Assembly: GCA_030549335.1 (NCBI GenBank)
Contig: CM060194.1
Coordinates: forward strand, 15,254,171-15,318,170
From: Pontederia crassipes
Lineage: Eukaryota > Streptophyta > Magnoliopsida > Commelinales > Pontederiaceae
Length of the DNA: 64,000 nt
Direction: 5' to 3'
Both the position numbers and the translations under genes were made by a program. Below are positions 34,923 through 46,339 of the stretch, piece after piece; positions within the stretch are counted from its first letter, which is position 1, and every line of letters begins with the position of its first letter. Below the pieces are notes generated by a model, which was given only the letters and a program-made list of their open reading frames with translations, did not search any database and was not told where the DNA came from.

Positions 34923-35533
34923 TTGAAGGCTATAAAAGGAGTTCCAAAGCCAGAGGCAAAGACATCCATTCACTCATTGAAGAAAAGCTTCAAGTTGTCA
35001 AAGAGATATCATTTCTTGAAGTTTTCATTTTATAGATTTCTCATTCTTTCTCTCTTCTTCTTTTGTGAGCTTAGTTTTGTAAAAGAGAGAAAAACTTTTA
35101 TTCAGAAAAATTAGAGAGAGCTCCTGTGTAAAAGAGGTTCAAAATCTTACCTCTTGAGCGAGAAAAATAGATTAGCTTACTAGGAGGAGAGGTTGCCTTG
35201 CCTCTCGAAGCGGAGAAAAAGGCGGTGGTGTAAAGGACTTTCTTCCTTGCCCCATTTGGAACAAAGGAAGTGCTAGTGGAATCTCCGACGGTCTCGAGAT
35301 CGAGAAGTTAGAGCGGGGACGTAAGTCAAGGTGTGGTCGAACCTCGTCAACAACCACCGTGTATTTGTGTTTGATTTTCTCTCTCTCTATCCCCCCGTTC
35401 ATATTGTGTTTATAATCTGAATTACAAATGTTTTAAAAATCGATTTTGTGCTTCCGCTACGAATTTTGTGAAATTGATATTTTCGGTAGAACACCAATTC
35501 AACCCCCCTCTTGGTGCCCTTTGGGACCCTACA

Positions 35534-36527
35534 TCGGTTTTTAATTTACTTAATTAATCATAAGATGCATTAAAATGAAATTAATATTAAGGGCTTTCTC
35601 AAGTCAAATTAATAACTACACAAATTAGGTCTCTTTCGATTTTTCTAATTGTGTCATGCAATAAATTAGATCAATCCTAAAACTATTATGAAAATAATCA
35701 CTTCTTCTTAGATAGCAATCAAATCATAAATCATGAAATCGAAAGAAAGCATTAAACATGAAATTGCAATGCTATTAAAGATTCAAATTAAACTAATATT
35801 TTCGAAACATAAATAGGGTTCAACTAAGATGACCCTAATAAAGAAATAAATATGAGAATAACAACATCAAATCTAATGAAAAATATTGGGAAAAGAAAAC
35901 GAAGAACTCTGGAAGCCATTGTGCACGTGCTCTCGTGAGTTTTCGACAGAACTTCGCTATTGTTCTCATTCTTCACCTCCTTTTAAGCTTTAAATCTATG
36001 CTCCAGTAATGCTTTTCTAGGTCCTCTTCTACCTTCTTTTATAGGTTTTCTCGTCTCTCAAAGGAAGAAACCAAAAATTATCCGAAAAGTGGATAAAATT
36101 TGCCTTCAAAACGCCTAATCATCTGCTGTCATGGCCATGAAAGAATCCTTCACGGCCGTGATAAAACCATAAATGAGCTCCAAATATAGTCACGGCCGTG
36201 ACATCTTCTTAGCACAGTCATGACAGAATCGTCTGGCATCTTTTCTAAGGCACGATCGTGACATCACTTCGGCACGGCGATGCCAGAGTGGTTTTCATGC
36301 ATTCTTAGGGGAACGAACGGCTGTGACAGAGGCTTTTGCTATGTTTCAATTGTGTTTTCGACCATTTTCTTGTGGTTTTGATCTCCTACAATGAAATTAT
36401 ACAAACTTAGGTAGAAATCAAATCTTGAAATTATCTAAAAATAAATCAATTCTCTCCTCTTGAACACAAAAGACTCCAAAAATATAAATTAAATAAGCTA
36501 AATTAATGCATGATTTTGTATGCATCA
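35534..36527 (-). mobile_element. Athila-like 5' LTR, 5' part
   Basis: On the minus strand it starts TGATGCATACAAAATCATGC at 36527. It carries the CACGGCCGTG palindrome cluster (36121-36310) and a CCTATAAAAG TATA box at 36036-36045. It then continues into 31550 across the solo LTR. Confidence 0.85.
36121..36310. repeat. CACGGCCGTG palindrome cluster in Athila LTR
   Basis: There are five to six copies or variants, including GTCACGGCCGTGAC at 36189-36202 (a 14-bp perfect palindrome), spaced by roughly 25-40 bp. Related clusters lie at 12840-13000, 28845-28930, 29740-29910, 44930-45190 and 54860-55060. Confidence 0.8.
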
Positions 36528-36532
36528 AACAC

Positions 36533-37762
36533 TCTAGCGAATAGTGCTTTAAAACTTAGAATACATATATGATGTTACATCCCAGTGGATCGGTAATCGG
36601 GATTTGTTAGTGGTTGGAAAATGCAACATGAGTGACAAATGAGGACAGTGGTACGATCTTATCTTTCTAAAATCCAGAATTCAACTTACGATGAAAACCA
36701 ATGACAGGACACTAATGTGTGGATTAAATTTTAAAGGGCCCGATTTTAATGTACTAATCAGATCCATTTGTGCTAAACCTACAAAAATTTTACACAGCCA
36801 ATCAATTCAATAGGATGTAGTTTGAATGGTAGGTGAAGTAGATCATTCATATGGTACACACAACAAATGTTCTCGTACCTTTTTTTTGACGTGATCGAGC
36901 GAACTAAGTGTCATGATCTCTCTCTACATCTTCTTCGACGTCCAAGCCCAAACGTGCAATGGTGTTTTCCCTCTCCTATCGTCACCATGCACAAGTGGAA
37001 AATATTTTAGGTCGGCCGCATTTTCATCTCGAGATCCATTTATAATAAGTTATAAGGGCATCGTGGAAGGTGGTTACGAGAAAAGGTCAAATAAATTTAT
37101 TTTTTTCTTTTTTTAAAATGAATTTCTCGGACGTTTCATTAAACATTTAAAATCAAATATGGTACATGATGTTATGAATTAAATACAAATTAGTATAGAT
37201 AAAAGGGTAAGTAGGAAATATTTAATCTATAAATTATAAGCTTTATAAGAGAGAGAAAATAGTTTATAATGCTTTTATCACGTAATCCCTACACTTCAGT
37301 TTTTTTAAAAGAAAATATTTGTCAAACATCTCAAATAGTGTTTTGACTCTTCCTAGTTCTTGACTTTTTTTTATGCCTCAAGTAGTTGCCCTAATAAAAC
37401 CATTGTTTATGTTGTATATCTATTGTTAGAATTTCTTCTCCAAATGTTCTGAATATTATTGTGTTATTACTTCTACTTTCTCCTAACAACTTGGTCGCAA
37501 TTCTTCTAATGAATATAAAGTGTTGGGAATACTTAGCACATTTATTAGTATTTCTTAATTTTCATTAATAGATATAAATTTTAAAAAGATCTGGTTGAGT
37601 TTTGTTAGGATTTTTACTCATATTTTGCATATGTATTCATTGATGATTATTTCACAAACTTCATAGGCATTGAATCCTTTAAATTTTCTTTAATCCAAAT
37701 TTTGCCCTACCGAAAGTCAAGTACTCTAAATGATTTTAACGTATAAATTTACTTATTATAGT
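36533..37762. other. Noncoding DNA, start of duplicated segment copy C
   Basis: No gene is recognised in 36533-37139. Positions 37140-37400 are repeated at 40620-40848 plus 42282-42330, which marks the edges of a roughly 3.5-kb tandem unit. The part around 37680-37740 resembles 14200-14270 in copy A. Confidence 0.5.
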
Positions 37763-38290
37763 AGGGTGTTCATTATCGACTCGGTGAACCCGATGACCAA
37801 TCCGGTCAGATCGTGGTCGGGTTTGGACTTGACCAGACTCGATCACAATCCAATGAGTGATCGGGTTGGGTAAGAATTGAGAAATCTCAATTTGAGCTAA
37901 CCTGACCAAAATAGATATCCCAATTTATTTATTTGTTTTTAATTTTTAAACATATTATCTAACTTAAAGCCTAAATTTAATTTAAAATATAAAATCATTA
38001 GAAATAAAATAATTTAGATATGGAAATAATAGATAAATATCTAGAGAGTTTATTTTATTCTTTAAAATAAATATTAAATAAGCTTTTATATTAAATAATA
38101 TAAAAAAGAAAAAAATGGTGTCGGGTAACTAGACCAACAGACCACGCGAACCAGATCGGGTTGGGTTAGATTCACGTCCCAATGGCATTCAACGTGACCC
38201 GATCACATTTGGTCGAGTTAGATTGTGTTTGTTCACGGGCTGGTGGAACCCAATCTGTGAGTAACCCAATATTTTATATTACATCGCCCA
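37763..38290. mobile_element. Possible hAT-type MITE
   Basis: The insert starts TAGGGTGTTCATTATCGACTC and ends with a GGGTTACTC-type segment on the opposite strand. The outer parts are rich in CGGGT/ACCCG motifs, such as 'gatcgggttggg' and 'gacccgatcac', and the middle is AT-rich. Copies A and B lack it: the copy-C sequence jumps from the equivalent of 14270 to that of 17385 here. Terminal repeats are imperfect and I could not define a clean target-site duplication. Confidence 0.35.
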
Positions 38291-40204
38291 AACCAATGGA
38301 CAAGCAGATGTGATTTTCTTACTTACCTATTTTGTTTACTATCATAAACATATACTTGTTCAATTGTGCAAATCAATGTGTATCATGACTCTACAAAGTA
38401 AGACATAATCACATTGCCTCTTATATATTTTTTCTCCGTAAAATGCCTCGTAAGCTTTTAATGATAATTGGCCTTAATTTCTTGACTCATAATTCAACTT
38501 ATAATTTTATAATCATCTTGGATTGCCATCTTTGTCAAAAGGAATTAGTCAACGAGACAATAGCTTTTTGCATTGATATTGAATCCTATGTTTTCCATGT
38601 AATTTTTATCAATTTATGTATACGTAGCCATCATTATCAATTTCATTAATGTTTTCTGAAGTCCCAATTAATGCATCCCAATTAGTTCCAAAAATATCAA
38701 CATTCTCAATCAAATCTTTGCAATAAATTATACAATTTTGGGAAATTTATAAATTATTTCTAACAATTAATGTCATAAAAAGATGGATAATTTTAAGATT
38801 TAGAAACATGAGTTAATGTGCATAAATTTAAATTAATTGTGCAAACAAATTAAATTGTGATCACTTATGAAACTTGACTAACCGATATTTGTTCTTACAT
38901 AACGTTTGTAAAAATAAGATTTTCTACTAATCACAAATATAATTAATCACGAATGTCAGTTACTAATGCCCATGAAACTTTCATTACAAATATTTGTTGT
39001 ATGATAAATGATCATGAGGTATTTGCCATGAATGATATTATTATCTATATTTGTTAATGTTTAATACTTACGTAAATATTTGTGCTTGCTAAGTTATTTA
39101 TTTTCATAAAAATAGCCTTTGTAGCTATTGTTCAGTTGCAATGCTATTGGTATCCATGAATTGTTGACACAATTTTATTTGTAACTAATTAGTAATAATC
39201 AAGATTTTGAACTTAGATCCACAAATAACTTGCAACTATAAATCAAATGTATTGATGACGTCTTACAATTAATCTTTTTCATCATTCACCTCTTTTAGTG
39301 TTTAAGATTAGTAACAATGCATATCAATCTCAATCATGATTTAAAGAGAAACAAAGAAATAATTTGTCCACATACAACTTTTCTGGCAATAATTAAGGAG
39401 TCGAAAAATATCATAATCATATCGAAATCTTAGGGAAAGACTTGATTTCTCATGTATGTTTTTCGTGAAAAAAAGAATAAGATTGACTCAAAGTAAAACC
39501 AGAAAAATTATAATTTGTAAAGATAGTTCAAAGTAAAAGGAATGATATTATGCGCAATAGATATTATATATCCAAGTACCTACCCATAGGATAAAATGCA
39601 TGGAAAATTTAAAAAAAATCACAAATATATTCAAATCGGATGTGCTCCTTCCAATTTCTTAGTACACCTAATGTGCTCCTATAGATAAAACACATTTTCA
39701 AATCCATACAAAGAAGGTTGGATGCACTCGAGCATAAAATATATGTCCGGAGATCGAGTGGCAGCACAATCGATCGTTCAAGTGCTTGGGTCATAAGTCG
39801 TATCATTGGAGTAGAATATTAAAGAGGGCCTCCGAACAAAAAAACTAATAGAGCTGTAATTTAAGTACCTGGCAACATACATGTTGGAGGTCAATACACA
39901 TACGATAGCTACATGATTATATATTGAAAAGGATTTGTTATATAAAGTTGGTGAAATAGTCGTTAATTATAAATGACATAAATTAAGTTAAAAACATAGC
40001 TCGCTTTCTTATTTGGATGTGATAATATATTTTGTTATAGCATAATAATTTTTAATATCTTTTCCAAATAATAATATTTACAAAAATGAACAAAATTTCG
40101 ATTATTTTTACAAACTATCATGATTATACGTAAAAATGTAAAACTATAGGTGTGACATATTACAAAAATAAATACAGTAATGTTACAAAAACTGCATGTT
40201 AACT
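38291..40204. other. Duplicated intergenic segment, copy C
   Basis: 38291-38880 matches 17400-17990 and 61400-61985. 39240-39960 matches 18640-19310 and 63180-63800. The peptide-like gene region of copies A and B is replaced by unrelated AT-rich DNA (about 38895-39235). No gene is seen. Confidence 0.6.
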
Positions 40205-40456
40205 ATTGGAATCAGGAGTGTCCTGATACAATTACCGACGGAGTTTTGAAGGAGGAATATTGTTCCAAAAGGTTTCCCCCTCGCGTAAGCAGCCAAAAGA
40301 TGCAAAGAAGATCGCAGGCCGATTAGCATTTCTATTACAATGACGAATTTCCCAAGAATAAATATTTACGTAAGCATAAAAAAATGTCATATATATAGTG
40401 TCTAACACTCCATCGGCAAGAACTCTGAGTTGAATGATGTGGACCAGCATTTGCAA
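40205..40456 (-). pseudogene. RNase H-like (RVT_3) fragment
   Basis: The minus strand reads IRHCNRNANRPAIFFASFG. This fits the C-terminal part of plant retroelement RNase H domains (R....N..AD.LA..G), with the catalytic D replaced by I. Upstream are MQMLVHIIQLRVL and a short spacer. About 75 residues remain, with no partner domain. It is flanked on both sides by similar DNA (39970-40150 and 40465-40640), so it may have been trapped in a local duplication. Confidence 0.55.
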
Positions 40457-40862
40457 GTGAAGACATAACTTGCTTTCTTAGGTGCATGTGATAACTAGTT
40501 TATAACATAACAATTATTTTAATATTGTTTTTCAAATAATAATATTTTGTTAAGTGAATAAAAATATTAATTGATTTCTAAACAATTTATTTATTATTAT
40601 AATTTAAAACTATAAAATTGGAGGTATGAAATATTAAAAACTAAATATGTTACAGGATATTATAAATTAATTCAAATTATTTTAGATAAAAGAAAAGATG
40701 ACTCACTAATAATAAAATATTTAATCTATAAATTATAAGCTCTATAAGCCAATGAAATTAGTTTATAGTGCTTTTATCACCTAACCTCTAAACTTTACTT
40801 TGTTAAATAAAATATTTGTCAAACATCTCGAATGGAGTTTTGACTTAGCCAAAACACTATAT

Positions 40863-42267
40863 TTTTTTAAAAGAAAATTTCATTGATGCTAATTAACTCT
40901 CATGAAGTTAGAGTACAAAAATTGAGCCAGACTCGGAGGTGGCTTGCCCAGTCAAAAATTATCGTCGGATTCGTGCGATCAAAGTTTGCAAGATAATCAG
41001 CTGCCCTGTTGTCATTACAGGACTAATAAGATACAATAGTAGGGCTAATAGCCATGATGGTGTCCCTGATGTCCGAGATGATACCCTTCAAATGCCAAGG
41101 GCAAGGCCGCGTGCTGTTGATGATGTGGACTAATGACTCAGAGTTAGAATATATTTGGATATGAGATATCCCCATAACTTTACACTTGTGGAGCCCAGCG
41201 AGCATAGCAAAAGCTTCAATTTCGAGCACAGAGCGAGCCGCCATGGTTCCTGATCCTGCAAAGACAAGCCAGTGTGAGAGAGTGATAAGTATCCTATACC
41301 CCCAACCCCAGTAGGCCCAAATGAGCCATCCGAGCTGAAGACAAACCAGCTCTGGGGTGGGGGCTCCCACTGAATCTGCACGTGCAAATTATGGGGACAA
41401 GGGGCCTCAAGTGCGTGGGCGCGAAAGCCAGCCAAAGCCCTTTCTCAAACCGATCCCACGGTTGCACGCCGCGATCTGAAGTGCACCTCATTTCAAAGAT
41501 TCTAGATCCCCCAAAGACAATGGGCAAAAATGAATAAAAAGGAATTTTTTGACTGCTGATCCAAGTTGACCCCCTCATGGATCTAGGAGTTGAGGTGCCA
41601 AGATGAAGAGTTTTGGAATTGGATGTTAAGATTACTCTGAAAGATGTCCCATAACTGCATAGCAACAGGGCAGTAAAAGAAGAAATGGATATTAGTTTCA
41701 AGGTGTAAGCCACAGAGGGGGCAAGATAGATCAATAGTGTTATCAAAGAATAGTATAGTGTCAAGGGTCGGAAGTTTGCGATGCAGGAGCTTCCAAAAAA
41801 AATGTGTAATTTGGGGGAGCTCAAATCTTTCAAATGAGCTTCCACGGCGGCCCTCCACTGGGGATGGCGGCGTAGGGCAGCGACTGACATGATAGTAGAC
41901 TGACTTTGCATTTGCACAATCATAGGTATCATTCACCCATACCCACGCATCATCATCGGCAGAAGCGAAAAGATAAATACATTCAATATGAGAACATAAA
42001 TCCGGACCAAAGATAGAACCGAGGAGAGGGCGATTCCAAGAGCCATAGGTGATAAGGTGATCAACCGTGAGATCATCGAGGCGAGTTTTCATATTAATGT
42101 AGGTTGACGTCCAGATGAGAGGCGTAGTGAATATCCAAGGATCGCGAAGGATAAAGGTTGAGCTACCAGAACTGATACATTTTTTCAAATCGGATCTCAG
42201 GGTGCTGACAGAGTTTAGAATAATTTTTCAAAAATCCGCGAGATGGTGTTGTTGGGTCATGTCCCAC
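40863..42267 (-). mobile_element. 5'-truncated L1-type LINE
   Basis: It is flanked by an imperfect 14-bp target-site duplication, CCAAAACACTATAT (40849-40862) and CCAAAACTCTATAT (42268-42281). On the minus strand the 3' end has a short UTR and an A-rich tail (about 40880-40863). The 5' end is truncated inside ORF2. The related sequence at 37330-37390 shows a site without the element. These are the hallmarks of target-primed reverse transcription. Confidence 0.85.
40930..42230 (-). pseudogene. LINE ORF2 C-terminus: zf-RVT and RNase H
   Basis: From the truncated 5' end the minus strand encodes a linker (TFILRDPWIF), then the zf-RVT region (FFWKLLHRKLPTLD, CPLCGLHLETNIHFFFYCPV; about 41820-41640). 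An RNase H domain follows: FSSDGSFGPTGVGGIG near 41340, EIEAFAMLAGL near 41220, IYSNSESLVHIIN near 41140, and ADYLANFDRTNPT near 40990. The acidic residues expected for catalysis are mostly visible, although the third acidic residue appears as N. At least two frameshifts break the frame. The same protein region occurs, badly deleted, at the end of the plus-strand L1 at 52100-52190, so both are one family. Confidence 0.8.
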
Positions 42268-42639
42268 CCAAAACTCTATATGACACCTAGTTCTTAACTT
42301 TTTATGCCTCAAGTAGTTGACATAAAAGAGATGAAGTCCCAGGGATTCCAGGAGCCATGCCACCACCGAAACCCTTGACGAACTCCTCCAGCCACCTCCT
42401 TCCACAGCTTTGACCTCCCATCTTTTGCTTTCGAATGGCGCCCGAGATCGGATCGCCATGCCAGCCCACCCCCTAGACATAGCTGCAACCCCCAATCCTA
42501 CCCTGAATGGAGACTTTCAACCCACTTCATAGCAACTCCAATAAACCAACATCCTCCCTCCACTCCTCCCCCTCCCTTCTACCTATCAGGCCACACGCTC
42601 ACACTCATAGGCAGATCTTGTAAGATGAAGAAGGTCAAA

Positions 42640-44015
42640 AGTCGCTCCTACGCCCATCTCTCCACGACAGATCCGGGAGTTGGAGGCATGCATCTCGGAT
42701 GAAGTTGTTATTCCTCAAGAGGACCTCGCTGACATTAAGCGTTGCCTGATGGGATGGTTTCTGGGGGACTCGGTGGCTGTCATTCGCCTCCATCGGGTAC
42801 TTCCATAAATATGGAAAGCCAACTTTGTAATCACAGAACTAGGTAATTCTTACTTTTTATTCTGTTTTTCTACTGAGGAAATTGCTTTGCAGATAGTGAC
42901 CGTGCCCTTGGGAGTTTAAGGGACACATGCTGAACATTCTTTGTGCCCGAGCTTTTTTCGCCTTAATGGGGTTGATGTCCATTTGATTCTGGTATGGCTT
43001 CAGATGCACAACTTGGCTTTCGAGTTGTGAAATAGACGAGTGGTGACACAAATTGCTACCACATTTGGCGCTACTCTGTGTGTGGAAGAGATCCTGAACG
43101 ACACCTGCATTTCTCTGGTGCATTTTTGTGTCGAGATGGACATACTGCAACCAATCAAGCAGGGAACATGGCTCAAGCAACCGAGTGGAGATAGATATTT
43201 TCAATGTGTACGTGTGCAGTACGAGAACCTATTGGAGTTTTGTTACCAGTGCGGCATTATTGGTCATTGCATGGAGCTTTGCCAATCCCAGAGAGGGTCG
43301 GACGGCAATGTGTCAGCTCCCCACGGCCAGGTCCTTCTCTTCGGACCTCAATTGAGAGTGAACCAACCGTTGCAACCCCCTCTCAAGCGAGGCAACATCT
43401 CTGGCGATGGTCGACAGGCGGCAACGACTCTCCAGCGGAGCGTGCGTAACAATTTGGATCTCAACAACAAAATCAGTCTAAAGTAAGAAAAATCGGAAAA
43501 TATTTATTTAAAAATTTGTGAGTTCGGTTGCGAGGGCATCTAATTCCAACTGGGTATGAATCATAGTTTCATTATTTATTTTCTTGATCTATTCTATATA
43601 TTCATATTCCGTGACACTCTGATGCCTGACCCTCGTCACCCGGATCCGAACCCACAACAGGCGCTAGCGGATCTTCTGGACGATTTACCTACTACTGCTC
43701 CACGTGATGGTGTGCCTTGCATGTCTGCTGCTGCTGCACATGATGGCATGCCTTGCATGTCTGCTGTCCCACAAGACATTATTCCTGCACTAGTCCGCGT
43801 CCACTTTGGAGGGCGGAGATCGAAACACGCCTGCTACCCCACATGAATGCCATCTTGCTAAACCGCCACCTAGCAAAAACATCATGTTAAGCCTCGAGGA
43901 TCCGATTTCATCTCCTCAGGATTCTCTAGCTGCTGTTGCGATGCATTGTGCCCCTCTTTTCTCCCCCTCCTTTGTCACCTCCCCCAATAGGAAACTCCTA
44001 TTTTTCCCCATCACG
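42640..44015 (+). pseudogene. L1 ORF1 (DUF4283-type, CCHC zinc knuckle)
   Basis: The DUF4283-like domain can be followed from about 42690 (VVIPQEDLADIKRCLMGWFL) through WLQMHNLAFEL to LCVEEILNDTC, with a few stops. The zinc knuckle FCYQCGIIGHCMELC (C-X2-C-X4-H-X4-C) lies at 43238-43285. After 43490 only a Pro-rich C-terminal region remains, in shifting frames (for example DPRHPDPNPQQALADLLDDL near 43630). In plant L1 elements ORF1 binds RNA and accompanies ORF2. This copy cannot be translated in full. Confidence 0.75.
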
Positions 44016-44019
44016 TCCC

Positions 44020-45394
44020 TGATGCGGATTTAGAAACATTAATAAGAGCACTAATCGTTTAAGCAATAAAATGATGAGTATAAGTATCCTTCTTAGGATA
44101 ACAAGAAATAATTAATAACTTCTCTTACTTATAAATCGAGAAAAATAATAATTATGTATTTTATGAAAATAAGAAGGATAAATAATATAAATATAGAGTT
44201 ATGATCAATGAGATTTAAAAGTATAGAATTGATTAATAGGATTTTTCTTGATTAATACCAGTACTCATGTATGAATCCTTATACAAAACATGGTGAATTA
44301 ATAAAGTAAAATTTTCAAATTGATTTAACGAATATTGTAGGCTTTAAAATCCTATTTTAAAATCAACAAAAGAAATTAATCATTTCAGTTTTTAATCTAA
44401 TTTATCAAATCTCAAAATGCATTCAACTGGAGTAGAAAGTTAAGAGTTTTTTCAAATCACCTTAACAACAACACAATTGGGTCTCTTACGATTTCTTCAA
44501 AACTGGCATGCAAGAGAAAGATCAGAGAAAATTCTAGAGAACCTCTAAACTTCTTTTCAAATAATAAAAAGATTCAGAGGAACAAATCTCAGGCATAAGA
44601 ATGAGAAAATCATTGTTATTGATTCATCAACTAAATGTATGAAAGACTTCCACAGGGTAGGGTTCAATCAAGAAAATCGAACTACTTTATAAAACTAGAG
44701 TACATCAATCTAAATTATATTTTAGGAAAAGAATAAAGAACAAGAGGAACTGCTCCTGATTGCAGAACTTCATTGTTGCCTCTGGATCGCCTTCACCAAG
44801 CTTTCAACCTTTGATTTCTGCACTTCAAAAATGTTCTTCCAATTGATTTGGGTTCTCCTTAAATAGTTTTCCCCGTAGCTTGGCTCACCTGAAATTTTAT
44901 AAAAAAATATGGATAAAACGGCCTAACATACGACCATCGTGGTTGTGATGTTTAAGTGGCACAGTCGTGACAGAAGAAAGTTTCCAGCTTTCATCTCGCA
45001 CAGCCGTGCCTCTCGCATGTGCGGCGGTGATGGAATGTGATCTTCGTCAAACAGAAGCACGACAATGAAGAAGTATAGCACAGCCGTGACAGAAGCTTCA
45101 GATGGCCAACTTGCTGCACAGCCTTGATAGAGCCTCCAGATGGCCATACTTTCTGTCATGGGCATGCATAACTTGTGCATGGTCGGGACAGTGTTGAGAG
45201 TCATTTTCCTCAGCTTTTTCGACCAAATTTCAGCGTATTTTCATTTTTTTGCCATAAATTTAACCAAGCTTAGGTAGTAATAAATCTCAAAATAATTTTC
45301 CTGCATTTAAAATAATTTTTCCAATTTAAAACACAAAAGACTTCTAAAACTAGAATCAATTACCCTAAAAATTATGCATGAATTTCGTGCATCA
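44020..45394 (-). mobile_element. Athila-type LTR inserted in the L1
   Basis: On the minus strand it runs from TGATGCACGAAATTCATGC (45394) to AAATCCGCATCA (44020). It shares the Athila LTR plan: a CACGGCCGTG-type cluster at 44930-45190, a TATTTAAGG box near 44858, and an AT-rich 3' part like 35534-35825. It has no internal region. The flanks GTCCC and CAACC do not match as a target-site duplication, so it may be a recombinant solo LTR. Confidence 0.7.
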
Positions 45395-45779
45395 CAACCT
45401 CTCTCCCCACTACCTGTCAGCCATAGATCTCCTACCCTCACGTGCCGGGACCTTAGGGGTTGTATCAACCATCCTCTGCGCCTTTTGGCAACCTAGCTAT
45501 GTCGTAGGCAGACAGGCATGATGACATGGCCAGAGTTGTCCTAAACTTGTTCCAGACGAAGCCTCATGTTGTTGGGGAAGAGACAAATCTCTCCAAGGAG
45601 GAGCTACCAGATCTGGATCTCCAACACCACATAAACTTTGGATCACTCATGGGAATAAAACTACAAAGAAGGGTGCGTATTCTCTAAAAAATCAAGACCA
45701 TAACTCATATATTTCATTGGTGGTGCAATACATTTTAAACCTCAAATGAAGGTGAAAGCATGGGACTATCGTGGGGCAT

Positions 45780-46335
45780 TTCGTTCTCGAGTCCGGGATC
45801 GCCTCATGGACATCATCAAGGCTTAGCAACTGGTATTTTGGTAGAATCTCACACTCCTCAATCTAGATCTTCCGTTGTTATCAGGCGGCTTGGCCGTCAG
45901 TGGCAGGGATGTTTTCTTGCAGGTATGGGCACAGGTTAACTAAATTCATTGTGCCCAACAGGCCTTGCATACTGTTGTGACATGTGAAAGTTTTTCGTTT
46001 ATGTTATCTTGCATTTATGCCTGTAATGCGCCTGTTTTGTGAAATGCTCCGTGGAAGGATCTCAATAACCTAGGATTAACTCATGTGCCATGGGTCATTA
46101 TGGGGGATTTTAATTGTCCTTTGTCGCCGGAGGAAAAAAGAGGGGGGCTTCGTTTGTCTATATTCGCTCAATTAGAACCTTAAAATTTTTTATAGACTCT
46201 CAGGTCTTACTCGACATACCTATATCAAATGCAGAATTTACCTGGTGTAATAACCATAGGGGACAAGCTTCATCGTAAATAGATAGACTCATGGTTAACT
46301 AGCAATTCCTGTCAAATTTCCTTGGGCTTACTTTG
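45780..46335 (+). pseudogene. L1 ORF2 endonuclease domain
   Basis: The AP-type endonuclease is recognisable from WVIMGDFNCPLSPEEKRGG (GDFN at 46103-46114), AEFTWCNNHRG near 46230 and IDRLMVNQQFLSNF near 46280. Stops and frame changes interrupt it. The final ASDHSSLLLD block is found only after the insert, at about 50010. This domain normally nicks target DNA for integration. It is inactive here. Confidence 0.8.
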
Positions 46336-46339
46336 GTCA

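Larger units (their letters stand above)
31551..35533 (+). mobile_element. SIRE-type solo LTR
   Basis: It runs from TGTTGGGTAAAAG to GGGACCCTACA, flanked by the 5-bp duplication TCGGT (31546-31550 and 35534-35538). It is colinear with the LTR at 25901-27115 once the nested chromovirus LTR (32200-34922) is removed, which leaves about 1.26 kb. It contains the palindrome cluster at 31810-32110 and a GCTATAAAAGG TATA box near 34930. No internal region is present, so it arose by LTR-LTR recombination. Confidence 0.9.
22904..36527 (-). mobile_element. Athila-like LTR retrotransposon with nested insertions
   Basis: This is one insertion. Its outer ends are TGATGCGTG (22904) and TGCATCA (36527), and it is flanked by the 5-bp duplication AACAC (22899-22903 and 36528-36532). 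Read on the minus strand, it has a 5' LTR (36527 to 31183, interrupted), an Athila-type primer-binding site, gag-like remnants, an env-like ORF at 28821-27850, a 3' noncoding region, and the last 552 bp of the 3' LTR (23455-22904). Reverse transcriptase, RNase H and integrase are gone. Without the nested elements the body is about 6 kb, which shows large internal deletions. Confidence 0.85.

Noticed and set aside
44015-45399. Target-site duplication for the LTR at 44020-45394
   Set aside because: The flanking pentamers GTCCC and CAACC do not match, so no claim is made.
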